Part shown: piece by piece, positions 22,601 through 33,929 of the stretch
Layout of the letters: each line of letters begins with the position of its first letter
Position numbering within the stretch: position 1 is the stretch's first letter
Assembly (NCBI GenBank): GCA_021234155.1
Contig: JAJEKV010000006.1
Location: forward strand, 27,918,180 to 27,982,179
Source of the DNA: Isoetes taiwanensis
Taxonomy: Eukaryota > Streptophyta > Lycopodiopsida > Isoetales > Isoetaceae
DNA: 64,000 nt
Reading direction: 5' to 3'
The notes under the pieces: generated by a model
Databases searched by the model: none
Told to the model about the DNA's origin: nothing
The model's input: only the letters and a program-made list of their open reading frames with translations
Made by a program: the position numbers and the translations under genes

Positions 22601-23600
22601 TTCTTCGTTATTGACAACATCCGGCCGCCACCTCAAGTCAAAAGTGCAATGCGTGAAGAAATCCTTTCATCTCCCAAGATCGACAATCTTATAAGGTAAC
22701 AACCGCAACAAATGCCGCCAATGAACAGTACATAAATGACAGAATTTTGTCCGCTCATTTGTCGCCCGGCCTGAAGACACCGTAACAACAAGAAGCACCT
22801 CCACCGAGAAATATTGGGAATGTGACTATATCCATGGTGTCCAGCCTTCATACATGTTGTAATGATTGTCGATACTTGTTGCTTGACGCAAGAACCGCCA
22901 ACTTGTTCGTAAACTTGTTGTGCTTGCCTAAAGAAACACGCATGTTCGAACTTGTGCTTGCTTGTCTAAGGGAAACAAGCATACCGTTAAATAATTCTAC
23001 ATAAACTCATGCACATTACCTATTCCCTCATTATCACGCCTTCAAGCTTAGTTCAACACGCCCGAGGACGAGACAAGATAAGCCGCTCCTTTTCACAAGA
23101 TAGATTCAATGCTTCACGCCGGCCGAGATACAAGAGCACAAAATCCTTAGGAACTACCTTTTGACATTAGTTGATTTTTCCGCCACTAAGAATGGATATG
23201 GATTTTGAGTGCTTGCCCCTTTGTTTTCGGGCTGGCTTTTGCGATTTTTCATTAGCCCGAGCTTTCAAATTCCTCGCTTTATCAATAACCCACAAGCCTC
23301 GAAAGCAATTTCGGTACTTGTTTGTTCATAATTTAAGTAGCACCGACTTGGCTATGTGCTTTAAAGATGATCTCGCCATCGATTGTCCGGGGCTTTCAAA
23401 TTTCTCGCAAGCTGTCCACAACATGCCTTCTCGATCCTCATATGATAATAGCAAAACGCCGGTGTCAGTAGGGGATGCCGGTGTTGAAGCATCCGAATAG
23501 AAGCCATAACAGCTCATATCCTCACTATTGGGGTGAAACCCAAGAGTCATTCTCATCCTCAAAGGCACTTCATCATCCGCAAAATGGTCTGGGTTGCTAT
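19630..23600. other. No gene recognised
   Basis: Mostly AT-rich, with only short chance frames. A minus-strand segment at 21700-21560 follows a TTTCAG acceptor-like site and stays open for about 40 codons without a recognisable motif. At 22514-22600 TAGGAGTCCATATACCATC recurs after about 51 bases with one or two changes, a small tandem duplication. Confidence 0.5.
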
Positions 23601-23601
23601 T

Positions 23602-23690
23602 GAAAAAGGAACTAGACTGCTCATGTGAGGATACTACCTTTTTGTGGTTGAAAAAAGGAACTAGACTGCTCATGTGAGGATACTACCTTC
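23602..23690. repeat. Two-copy 49-bp tandem duplication
   Basis: AGGAACTAGACTGCTCATGT and the following GAGGATACTACCTT occur twice with a period of 49 bases, directly beside the left end of the foldback element at 23690. The near-identity suggests a recent event. The minus-strand frame through it (23673-23326) is otherwise unrecognised. Confidence 0.85.
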
Positions 23691-24226
23691 ATTAGAGGTA
23701 ATTTGAGATCTCATTTTATCCCATTATGGGATGCTTAAAAAGCCACATCAGCTTTTAAACCGCCCAATAAGAGAAGAGCTCCAAAGGTATTTTATTCCAA
23801 GATATGTGGCGCTAGAATTAATGCGCTTCTAACTAACTTTTTGCAAGGTTATTTTTCTACTATAACTTTTGATCAAAACTCCCGATTTGAACACTATTTG
23901 TGGCAATGGATTCGCTCCTCAAGATCTTTCTAATGACAACCCATTGTTATATCTTTGGGATGTAAATATATAAGAAAAGAGCAAAACCGTATTTTTAAGG
24001 TTAACACATATGGCTTGTATTGAAATACATCATAACCATATATCACTTGAAAGATCTTTTCATTCTCGTGATCTAATGCAACAAACGCCGCAAAGATTTT
24101 CATGAGTAGATCAAAAGTTATAGGAAAAAACGACAATGAAGTTGTTAATGCCGCATTAATTGCGCTTGATGTAGAGTACTTCCATTCTATTGGAGGATTC
24201 TATGAGATCTCAAATTACCTCTAATG
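23690..24226. mobile_element. Foldback MITE, 537 bp
   Basis: The left end CATTAGAGGTAATTTGAGAT continues as CTCA. The right end TGAGATCTCAAATTACCTCT ends in AATG. The two are inverted repeats over 26 bases with one mismatch. Inside, long imperfect arms also pair: ATAACTTTTGATC and AGATCTTTC occur inverted in the two halves. No coding capacity. The target duplication is unclear. Confidence 0.8.
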
Positions 24227-24829
24227 TTTGTCTGTCGGTGCTATAATGTCACTTTGTGATCTAGCAACTTGACTTTCACTAGCCCCTTCAAAAGCCCCGA
24301 AATAACATTCAAATCGCTTTAATGGACACACAAAATTCTCCTCTCACAAAGTTCTTACAACATAGAATCCCGCTATAAGGAACTCAAACCTAATAGAGTG
24401 GTTCACTCATCATAGGGGCATTAAACAAACAAAATTATCAATACGACAATTAGGGAAAACCAGGTCTAATTAGGAAAAAGAGACCAGCTGAGAGCATCAA
24501 AAGCAAATATGCATGGGGGTACAAAATTGCTAGTGGGGTACACTTTTGGCGAAGCACATATTAAGCACGTAAATAAATGGACACTGTGGAGAAGACCTCG
24601 ACCATTAGGACCGCCAAAATCAATCAACGGCTAAAATTTCTTGATATGAGCCCGATGCTTCCAGAATAGGGCACTCCATTTGTGGCATTTGATCTACTTC
24701 ACCAAATACAGCAAGCTATGGCTCATTGAATCGGCATCCAAAACTAAGGATCCTTATGAAATTGCAAAATTTACCTAAGCATATTTTGAGCACAATCATG
24801 AAAAATTCATCAAGGTTGCCATAGAGTAG
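24227..24829. other. No gene recognised
   Basis: AT-rich with short frames only. A fragment near 24660-24780 has uninterrupted spans, but no family was recognised. Confidence 0.4.
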
Positions 24830-24830
24830 A

Positions 24831-25300
24831 AGCCAATATCTCAAAAACTACTTTGACAAAATGGATTGCCAGTTCCTATGGATTCGAAAGTACAAAACGT
24901 TCTAGGACACCAAGTTTCGTGTAAATCCATTGAGTATTTTCACCGCAAGAGGCCAAAAACGATTTCTGATATTTTATCGTAAAAGCCTAATATCTTACAA
25001 ACTACAATACAGAATTTGATGCCGTCGCTCCATTGGATTCGGGTGGATGCAAAAACGTCTTTGGAGGTCAAGTTTCAGATCATTCCATAGAGGATTGATA
25101 GTGAAAAAAAAGCTAAAAACGATTTCTGGTATCTATAAGGGAAAAGCTTATATCTCACAAATGGTTTCATAAAATCTAATGCCGCTCTTCCATTAGATTG
25201 AGATGCAAAAACGTATTAGGAGATCAAATTTGAGTCACTTTCGTGGAAGAATTATTGTGAATCAACCAAAAATATTTCATCGTGCTTGCACCAAGACGCT
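24831..25300 (+). repeat. Three-copy 150-162 bp tandem repeat (satellite-like)
   Basis: Copies begin near 24831, 24983 and 25145 with AGCC(T)AATATCTCACAAAC-like words. Each contains CCATTGGATTC or CCATTAGATT, then GCAAAAACGT, then AGTTTC, and ends CCAAAAACGATTTCTG. Divergence between copies is substantial, so the array is old. Confidence 0.75.
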
Positions 25301-25617
25301 AAATGCTTATTATGTGTTGAAAAAATCGCTAAGGCTTAAGCACTTTTGTTTACGCCCGACGGTGATTTCTCAAGTACCCAAGATCAATTTTATGTCCATG
25401 GCTTATGATTGCATAAGACCTTCATTGCTTTCGTGTCTTTTTTCTCACATAATTCATTAGCTTGACTAACAACTCGTAACAAACAAGAAAAACACTATAT
25501 ACATCTTATGGCCCATGCTACAAAAACTACGCTTAAAATGTGTGACGTAAAAGGAAACATTATGCAGCTATAAAGCCTCAGATGTTCCGCCACACTTTGA
25601 GAAGTCAAAGGAATTAC

Positions 25618-25790
25618 CTTGTGGAGAACACCGCATCTAAGCTAGCAATTCGAAAGCAAGTTGTGTCAATGACGAAAGTGTAGTTGCTCCACGAGCCATG
25701 ATCCCGTGATGCAAGTGCCGCTAAAATAGGTATCATATCTTTCACCTTCGTGGATGGAGAGACCGCAATAATGCTTGACCGCGGGCTCTA
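25618..25790 (-). other. Exon-like open segment of an unidentified gene
   Basis: Read on the minus strand, the segment stays open for about 50 codons (KVKDMIPILAALASRDHGSW, then a stretch ending ASLDAVFSTR) and ends at a GTAATT donor at 25617. Codon composition and a good splice donor make it exon-like. I do not recognise the protein. A host gene fragment or an unclassified element is possible. Confidence 0.3.
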
Positions 25791-26442
25791 GTTTAAAGGC
25801 ATCCGGTGACGCATCTGATTGTTCGTCGCGGATCGGCTACTATACCTTTTGCGTAATTTAACATTGGCTCTAAAGGAAGGATTGTCGCGATGTGCCTACA
25901 GAACAATACTCACATCATCTCATTCGGCTTTTTTCATATTAACCTAAAAGCATGGGACAACATTCAAACATAGAATATACCTTTGAAATATCTCGCAACC
26001 AACCTTTTTTACGCTCCATTATCGCCTTTGCTAGCATATGCATTATTTGCACTCGTGATGAGTCCGTGGATTGCCAAAACCCAGAAAATGAACTAGAGAT
26101 AAGAATTTATATGCAAATAACAGATCCTCATAGTACTCGGCCGCCTACAATTAAAAATCATAAACATCCGCTTTGGCATCTTATTTGTTGCACTTGTTAG
26201 CTTTTGGCATAAGCGCATACATATGTTGTTATTTCCTACTTTATAAAAGCTCACAAAACGCATACATGAAACACACCTTTTCTAGCATTAAAATGTTTTC
26301 TCGATGTCGTATGCATCGTGTCCAAGATCATTTTGCAAAAAAAGTGGCCACACCGTTGGTTGCCTCAATCATTTGTCGCCTTAGTTCGTGAAGATGCCAC
26401 TTGCAATTCTCCTATACAAAAAGCAACTTTCGTGCACCATAC

Positions 26443-26596
26443 CTCTAATAAGTGTCACCAAGATGAATGTGCAATTAAAATTCAATTGCCGCAAAGTCCG
26501 CCCGCTGAAGCAAGACGAGGCCCTCGGGCTTGCTTTAGATAGGTTGGTGCTTGTAACTTCCGTGCTTTTTGCGGACTTCCACTCTAATTCTCGAAC
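26443..26596 (-). other. Exon-like segment of an unidentified gene
   Basis: A 154-base segment lies between an acceptor (CTTCATAG) and a donor (GTATGG) on the minus strand. One frame is fully open. Another, with two stops, reads VLLQRADFAAIEF and LHIHLGDTY, which looks more protein-like. Either decay or chance is possible. The same strand as 25618-25790 and 27711-27986 suggests one gene. Confidence 0.25.
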
Positions 26597-26599
26597 CTA

Positions 26600-27710
26600 T
26601 GAAGCATGCAAGGAATGAAAGATAAGAAACAAGTAGCATGAATTTCATCCATACATTGGCATTGGCTGCAAGAAGGCATCAAAAAAGGAATATTGACATT
26701 GCTTTCCATCTATGGTATCAGAAACTGGTCTTTATTGTCCATAATATCCCTTTATCCAATTGTTTTAATGGTCCATCGATATGGCAAGCCACAAAGAATT
26801 TTATTCAATAATAAGGATATTGTGGTCACTTCAAAGACTTACCTCAGAAAGTTAGTACTAGTAAATAACTAGAATTTTGTTCTTACATGCGCCTTCTATT
26901 TTGTTTTGTTTTCCATGTGACATATGGATTTAGTAAACTCAAGATGGCAAGAACAAGCTGACATGGAACAAGCGTAATGGCTTTGCAGATGCATGTAGCT
27001 TAATATTTTAATCCATTCCATTCATCTCACCCTCCCCCTCACAAATCACTTGAAGATTGAAGCCGGCCTGAATGTGCAACTTAGGCCTATGGGTCCATCA
27101 GAGACATTGAATAGAATCCTCCCTATTCCCTCATTGCATTGTCTCTGCTGGCTCGCATTCCCTGTGCTCTAATCTAAAAAGACTATTTGAAGCAACCGCT
27201 ACTTTTTGGCAACATAAGTAATTGTAACCGATATGTTACTTCATTTTTTGACATGATGCAAATTGAATTCTTAAAAAGCCTATGACATAATTTTTTAGCC
27301 GGGTAAGGAGAAAGATGAAATCAGGCCAAATCAAGAGAAATAATGCTTTAATAGGGAATCAGCTCAGTAGAACACTATCCAAGAAGATTTAGAAGAGACT
27401 TTACAATTATAAACCGACTTATTATTTCAAATCTCGCTCTCATAAAGTGCAACCGCAGCTTCTATGATATACTTATTATTATTCAAAGCCTTCTAACTAG
27501 TTAATAATGGGTTAAAGAGGGTTTTAAATCGTATGTATGCGTGCATCCATCTTACTTGTGAATGATGCATTAAGAAGCTTCCCGCCCAAGTAATTATATT
27601 TTGATACCCTTTGCCGCCAAGCATTTTGCTCCTGTGACTATTTGTTTCTGCGGTCCAACCTTCCCGAAGCTTCAAACTCTAAAATTGCTACACACAACCT
27701 TACAATATTG
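26600..27710. other. No gene recognised
   Basis: AT-rich, only short chance frames. It could be intron sequence if the exon-like pieces on either side belong together. Confidence 0.35.
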
Positions 27711-27986
27711 TTAACTCCCTTCTTTGCAGCCCATAAAGTTGTTGCCCCCCGCCAAGATGCTCGCGAAACCTCGGAAGGAATGCCATGTAGCGATTAGATT
27801 GACCGCCTCGCTAAGCATCTCTGCGGATTGAGCCCCATTACGCCCACGTCTTGCCCCACCCAATCGTGGCTCGCCAGAACCGCAACGCCAAACCTTTTTG
27901 TAGGCCTTCTCCCACGCAAACCCTAAGGCAAGGCTAGCTATACACGCTTTACTATATGAAGAAACAGCCGAAAAACGAGAACCCAT
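27711..27986 (-). CDS. Hypothetical 91-codon frame, possible first exon
   Basis: Starts with ATG (MGSRFSAVSSYSKACIASLA) and has a basic middle (GEPRLGGARRGRNGAQSAEM) followed by LSEAVNLIATWHSFRGFASI. The composition is balanced and unlike the surrounding AT-rich chance frames. The N-terminus is moderately hydrophobic. No family recognised. It is upstream of, and on the same strand as, two other exon-like pieces. Confidence 0.3.
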   Translation of the reverse strand: MGSRFSAVSSYSKACIASLALGFAWEKAYKKVWRCGSGEPRLGGARRGRNGAQSAEMLSEAVNLIATWHSFRGFASILAGGNNFMGCKEGS

Positions 27987-28399
27987 GATGGATGCTCACC
28001 ATCCGCTTTAATTCCGAACTCTTTTTTTCTATATAGCCATAAGCAAATTTATCGCCCCGCCAGGTTCTTATTCATCGATTGAGCCGCAGCGCACTCCGGG
28101 CCCGTAACATCCTTGATCCACAACGAATGGAATCGCGGCATTTACAGGAACAAAGGGTTTTTAGTAAATATCAACATATACTCAGTATTATTCCCAAAGA
28201 TATACCGTGATATCCCACAAACTCATTATAAACGAGTGGTTTGCCCCCTAGGGCAACCCAAAAGGATGTTGCTCTCGACGTGATTAGAGTTAAAGAATAC
28301 ATATTTAATATGTTAAATTTTGGGTAAAAAGAATCTAGCAATCGATGTAAAATCCATGTTAAATAATATAAGTGATGTCATATTGCAAATACACAAATC
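27987..28399. other. No gene recognised
   Basis: AT-rich flank between the hypothetical exon and the LINE remnant. It may hold the LINE's 3' end, but no poly(A) or target duplication was identified. Confidence 0.35.
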
Positions 28400-29980
28400 A
28401 ATGCAAAACTCTACATAATGTGAAAAGCATCTACATCTACATATTGACGCTTTGATAACAAAGGAAAAGTCCGGGTAATGCCAACAAAAAACTTTTGCTT
28501 TGCAACGCGGTGACTTGGCATTTTAAGTACCAACCCCCCCTTTTTTTGAAGGACGAAGCCAAAAAAAAGTTTATTAATCGATAAAAGTACAAAATTTACA
28601 TGTCTCATCTAGGCCGCTGCAAGCACAAAAAGATGCCATAAAGAGCACGAAGCCCTCGAGCACAATGTACTTACTTAATAGGAGACTAATGATAAGAATC
28701 AATCCGTGATGCTCCATCATTTCGAAGTCAAGGAGGAACACTCGTCAGGTCAGCCAATATCTTTTTCTCGGCCACCGTAATAACATCGCCGCTAAGAATT
28801 AATGCCCCGAAGATGTGGTGTTCCCGGGCGTGTTCCATATCGACTTCATAAGAGCCAACTGCAACCAAGATGGAATGCCTTTTGTTTAGCCGAGCTATGC
28901 ATTGGGATAGGACGCCAAGAGGATGCATCCGCTAAAATCCAATGTACTATTAAAACAAAACTCTGACCATACCGGTTGGAACCTCAAAGATAACTCAAAG
29001 AGACAATGCTCAAGAGTCTCAACATCCTAAAGACGAGTGGGCATATCGCAGATATGAGGGATCATAGCGATGTCTAAGGCATTAACCCGCTAGATAATTG
29101 CGGATAAACGCCACCACAAAGATAGGACTTTAGGGTGGAGCAAACCTATTCCAAAGCCACCGCCATGTACCTATACAAAATGGACTGGGAACCTTCGAGG
29201 GGTGCCAATTCATCCGCAACCCGAGGGGTCGTGAAAAGCAAAAAGAAGGCGATATAATCGACCGGACAAAGCTTGCCTTTGTGAATATTTTCATGATGTA
29301 CCCATGGCACCCTTCAAAGAACAATTCAACTTGCACTATAAGAGGCAAATTTTCCATGCGATCTCCCATAGAGATACATTCCAACGAGAGAGCAAGAACT
29401 TTGCCCTAAATTCAGCTAAGACAAGTAGCTTACCCTCATACCATGCTTGAATAGAGACAACACCGCAAGAACCCATCGCCTCCTGTAAGGGGATGAACCG
29501 ATGCGCCAATGGAGGTGCCGAGGGACCGGGGCAAGGTGCCTACCACCATGGAGTCTCCAATAGGGTGTGTGGATAGAGGGGCAAGGCCAAAAAGATGTCC
29601 TGACCGCCCCATGCCGCCAACAAGCCACACAAAAATGGAGAAGCACCTGGAAAAGGCCGCGTGAGTCCGGTCAAACCTCAGTTCCTGGAAAAAATATAAT
29701 CCTCCACAAATTGAACACTCACTTATAAAGCTATGCCATAATGCAAGGAACCCCAATTGCTTGACACAACCAAAACATTCCTTTGTCACCCAAACCTTTA
29801 CCTTCCTGTCTTCCAACAAAAGAAATTGCAATACCAATATTGTCTTCCCCTAGCCTTTCATCATTAACAAATTTGACTGTGGATCCGCTAGCACAATGAA
29901 CTCCTTGGCCTACTATTTTTTTTTGTTGCACTTGTGCATGATTCTCACATTCTTCTCCATTGCACCCTACCACGGAGGGA
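28400..29980 (-). mobile_element. L1-type LINE remnant (RT end and zinc-binding domain)
   Basis: On the minus strand the order is that of the 3' half of plant L1-like ORF2. A segment with DERLGEDNIGIAISFVGRQ near 29860 is followed by frames at 29837-29416. The zf-RVT-like cluster comes at 29060-28960 (HICDMPTRL, DVETLEHCLFELSLRFQPVW). The last frame is at 28928-28728, with EVDMEHAREHHIFGALILSG. Frame changes and stops show that it is inactive. The catalytic YxDD box is not present in the surviving part. It is 5'-truncated, as LINE copies often are. Confidence 0.55.
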
Positions 29981-30355
29981 TCAATTGTTTTTCTTCAACA
30001 TTCTGCGCAAGGAGGTGCTTTTTCATTGAATTGCTCTTTCAGCCATATGTTGCACACCATCTCGAAAGTTGGAGAGGCACCATTGACTCCAGTGCAAATT
30101 GCACCCTTTTAGTCAATGAGTAGGAAATATTTATACACTATAAGATACCTAAAAGTACATACATTTATGGAATATATAGAGCTAAATCATTTATGGTATA
30201 CAATTTAAAATCATTTAAAACAAGAATTTTCGTGGTAAAATAAATAATAAAATGACATTTATATAAATATATACAAATTTTACATATAAAAATTTAGCCT
30301 TCAATAATGAAAAAGACATATAACCGATAAGGTAGCCGTGGAGAATTTATTCCTC
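29981..30355. other. Very AT-rich non-coding stretch
   Basis: From 30120 to 30330 the sequence is almost entirely A/T words. No gene is seen. Confidence 0.5.
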
Positions 30356-30359
30356 CATA

Positions 30360-30490
30360 ATATACCCTAGATGATATAGCCGGGCGGAAGATCGGGGAGG
30401 TATGCAGCTATTTTGAGGCAATCATTAATTCACGCCAATTTCTAATTAACCCTATAGCAAAACCAGCCACGCCTCAAGACCTCCATTCCC
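30360..30490 (+). repeat. Dispersed repeat, copy 1
   Basis: Shares, in the same order as 32865-32985, a word like ATACC, CCGG(G/C)(C/T)GGAAGA, AAT(T/C)A..TTCACGC, TTTCTAATTA, a C(C)TATA word and CACGCCTCAA. The two copies are in direct orientation, 2.5 kb apart, and flank the purine/pyrimidine tract. LTRs or shared promoters of a small retroelement are possible. Confidence 0.4.
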
Positions 30491-31250
30491 TTCCCCACTT
30501 TTTGTTCTCCGCCTGGCCATGAAGCTGCTCGCCTCAACAAATGAGCTTCATGAAGAAACCCGAGGTCCTCAAAAGAGAGCGTGCTTGAAGTTGATTTCTC
30601 AATCCCCCCCCCATTGATTTTTTGTCTAATTTCTCCCTCTGATCCGATTCAGAGGATGCACATCCCGGCAGTAGCCCCTCTTTTTTTTCTTCTTAGTTTT
30701 CGTCACGCCCGGCATTTTTGTGTATAATATTGTGAAAGCCTTCGGGCATCAGTTACAAGCCTTGGGCATCTGCATATTAAACCAATTTTGAATGAAATCA
30801 AACTTTTTCTCCATGCATTTTTGTATCCCTTCTAACTGAGACATAAAACCATTTCTTTGAATGAAATCAAACATCGCTTTCCAAGCATTTTTGTATCTCT
30901 AAAATTTTGTCTCTCAAGATTTGTCTCCAATAAAGTCCTGGGAACACTATAAATCAACCACATGAGATTCTCGATGATCAAGGCAACCATAGGAATTTTT
31001 CCCGGATGACATGACCAAAAAAAATTCCCCAACACTACAAATCATTTTAATTTAGACTTGATAATGAAAAGACATATAAAATTTTAACCCGCTTTTTTTG
31101 AATGCAATAAATGGAATAAAATGCCAAGAGAATATTGCGTGAAATGCAATATTCTCCATACTCAGAGACCACACCAAGATGTCCCCAGCAACCTCCACCT
31201 CCCCGCTTCCCATGCATTTTTTTGTTCTCTTTTCCATCTTTTCAGGGCAA
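30491..31250. other. No gene recognised
   Basis: Mixed composition. TGAATGAAATCAAAC occurs twice (30790 and 30858), part of a short duplication that also contains GCATTTTTGTATC. No coding motif. Confidence 0.4.
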
Positions 31251-31255
31251 AGGCA

Positions 31256-31465
31256 TGAAAAAAAAAGGTAGAGAAAAGGAATGGAAAGAGGCATAAGGAA
31301 AGAGAAAATGAAAAGAAGGGAGAAAGGAAAGGAAAAAAAGGGTAATGGGAAAAGCAAAAGGGTGGCTAAAGAATGAAAATGGAAGGAAGGAAAGGAAAAA
31401 GGAAGGAAGGCTGGCTGAAGGAAGCGGGAAAAGGGAGGTGTTTAAAAGGGAAAGGAACTTTCCCA
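31256..31465 (+). repeat. Purine-rich tract
   Basis: Almost pure A/G on the plus strand (AAAGGAAAAGGAATGGAAAG type words). It ends abruptly where the pyrimidine tract begins. Confidence 0.85.
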
Positions 31466-32730
31466 CCTCTTCCCTTTTTCCCTTTCCTTTTTCTTTTTCT
31501 CCCTTCCTTTTCCCATGCCTCTTTTTCCCCTTTCCTCACCCTTTCCCTCTTCCTTTTTTTTTCCTAAAAGGCCCTTTTTCCTCTTTCCTCTTCCTCTTTT
31601 TTCCTTTTGATCCCCTCAACCTTCCTTGTTCCCCTTTCCCCTCATTTTTCCTCATTTTTTTACTCTTTTTTCCCTTTTTCCTTTCTCGTCTTTTTTTCCC
31701 CTTTTCCCCGATAGATCTTTCCTTTTCGCTTTCTTCCTCCTTTTCAATCCTTTTCCCATTTCCTCTTTAACCCATGCCCTTTTTTCCCTTTCTTCTCGCC
31801 TCTTTTTCCTTTCCTTTTCCTTTTCCCATGCCCTTCCCACATTTGCAGTCAAAAGCTTGATGTCCTTTTTTCCATGCCTCGTTTTCTTTATTTCCCCAAA
31901 ATCACCCCTCCTCCCCTTTTCTTTTTTCCATGTCTTTTTTGCTTTTTCCCCACCACTTGGCCTTTTTCCTTTTTCCTTTTTGTCTTGGCTCCCGCCCTTT
32001 GAATCCACCTGGCCCCTCGCATCTTATTTGAGACGCCCTCTTCCATTTTTTCTAACGCCATTATTTTTTCAAGTTCTATTGAAGCCTTTGCCAGCCAACC
32101 CTTTTCGTTTTTGTTTCACTTTCTTTTTTCCATGTCCCTTTTTCCCCTTTCCTTTTTCCCCACCCTTTCCCTTTTTCCCCTGCCTTTCCCCCTGCATTTT
32201 GCTCATTTCTCCAACTTTTTCACTCTTTTCATTTTATCAAGGGGCCAGTTTTCCCCCTTCCCTTTCACCACTACCTTTTCCATTTCCCATGCCATTTTTC
32301 TGTGGTGATCTTCCATTCTTTTTTCCACCACCCTTTCCCTGGAGATTTTTTCGGGAGCCCTTTCCCATGCTCCTTGAGGATTCCTCCCTACCCTTTTCCC
32401 CCTTTTTTTTTTTTCCTGCTTTCATGCTCCCATTCTTCACCCTTTTTTCTCTCTTTTCCTTTTTCCTATGCCATTTACCCTTCCCTTTTCCCCTTTAACC
32501 TCACCCTCCCCTATTAACCCTTTCAAGATCCTTTTCTCAGGTTCCATTCCCTTTTTGATTTTTCATTTTCCCTTTTCGCTATGACATAAAATTTTTATTC
32601 TTATTCTCTTATCCCCACCCTTTTCCCTCTCTTTTTATTCCTTTTTTCCTCGCTCTTTTGCCCCTTCCTTCATGTTCTCCCTTTCCTCCTCCTTTTTTCC
32701 TTTTCCCCTTTTCCTTTTATCCTTTCCCCA
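31466..32730 (+). repeat. Polypyrimidine tract, about 1.26 kb
   Basis: Nearly continuous C/T (CCTTTTCCC, TTCCTTTTTCC), with occasional CATGCC interruptions, across the whole stretch. The large frames inside it (for example 290 codons at 31626-32498, rich in Phe, Pro, Leu and Ser) follow from the composition and are not genes. Confidence 0.9.
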
Positions 32731-32864
32731 TAAGACCAATCATAGTGATAGGAAGTTGTACGAGAAATTTCGCCTTTGATGCACCCGTGATGATCTCGCC
32801 ATTCAAATTAGGGGTTTGATCCATCCAAGACTTACTGTGATAACATTATAATATAAGATATACC

Positions 32865-32985
32865 ATATACATGTTATGTCCGGCTGGAAGACCGTATGCC
32901 GTAGCGCCAAGTAATTCCAAGAATCAATTATTCACGCTTTATTTATTTCTAATTATGCCTATATAAATCCATTTCACGCCTCAAA
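32865..32985 (+). repeat. Dispersed repeat, copy 2
   Basis: Direct-orientation partner of 30360-30490. It contains CCGGCTGGAAGACCG, TTCACGC, TTTCTAATTATGCC, a TATA-box-like CCTATATAAAT and CACGCCTCAA. Confidence 0.4.
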
Positions 32986-32999
32986 GTTCCTACATATTC

Positions 33000-33600
33000 T
33001 TCCTTTCTTCATAATGATTTATCGGTTGCGCTTTTCTCGCTATGTTTTCATCCTCCTCCTAAAATCTTGGTGAGCGTGTTTTTTTCAAAGAATGTTAGAT
33101 GCTTCTTTTTGGTTTCGCAATTCCTCTCGCTTTTGTTCCTCAGAGCATCTACAAGCAGGGACGCCGGCCTCGGGGACTAAAACCAAAAGCAGAGGACTCC
33201 GGTCTTCGAATCCAAAAGCCTCATAATTAAAACCAAAAGCAAAGTGCTACGTTCTTCGAATCCAAAAGCCTCAGAATTCAAGGTTAGTTTTGATTTAGTT
33301 TTAAGCTGCGTGTCAATGGCAGATTTAATCCAAAAAGAGAAGCATATGCATTTGCTCGAGGCAGAGGAAGCAGATGATGTTTATGAAAACCGCAAGTTTT
33401 TTATAAACTTCATCTCCGCTTCTTTTATTTCCGAAAATTTTGAGTTTCTCTTCCTCAATTAATCATGCGTTGCATGCAAATTTCTATTATGAATAGTAGA
33501 AAGCATTAGAAAAATCTCAAAGATAAATTTGAAAACACGCAAGCTGTTCCAATATACGCTAAACGCAGTTCCAAATACATGCTAACCTTTAGCCTTTTGA
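33000..33600. other. No gene recognised
   Basis: CCAAAAGC with flanking TCTTCGAATCCAAAAGCCTC recurs at 33200-33272, a short tandem repeat of about 53 bp. The frame at 33244-33462 lacks any motif. Confidence 0.4.
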
Positions 33601-33604
33601 ATAT

Positions 33605-33767
33605 GTATAATACACATTCAGAGAGAGAAAAACCTCAGACAGATAGATAAGTAAATAGATAAGGCCAGGCAATTATTTAGACGCTTAAATAATTGCCTGG
33701 CCTTTATCTATTTACTTATACAGGTTTTTTTTTTCTCTCTCTGCTGAATGCATGCCGAGTGTGTATA
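33605..33767. repeat. Large hairpin with ~75-base arms
   Basis: GGCCAGGCAATTATTTA (33663-33679) pairs with TAAATAATTGCCTGGCC (33686-33702) around a 6-base loop. Outwards, ATAAGTAAATAGAT, AAACCT, AGAGAGAGA and ACATTCAG also pair, with small bulges. Two further short palindromes follow (TTTACACGCTGAGCGTGTAAA at about 33785 and ACACGCCGGGCGTGT at about 33839). Likely a MITE-type foldback or an inverted-repeat small-RNA source. Confidence 0.8.
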
Positions 33768-33929
33768 GTTTTTCCTATATACCAGTTTACACGCTGAGCG
33801 TGTAAACAATTTTATCCTTAGTTTCAACTTTTAATTTAAACACGCCGGGCGTGTCTCTTAGTTTCTAGGTTTCTCACGCAAGCTCAATTCTTACAACATA
33901 AGGAATAGATCAGCAAAATGAAACAAGCA

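Noticed and set aside
31626-32498. 290-codon open frame, plus several others in the same stretch
   Set aside because: Composition artefact of the polypyrimidine tract (Phe/Pro/Leu/Ser only); no domain and open in several frames.
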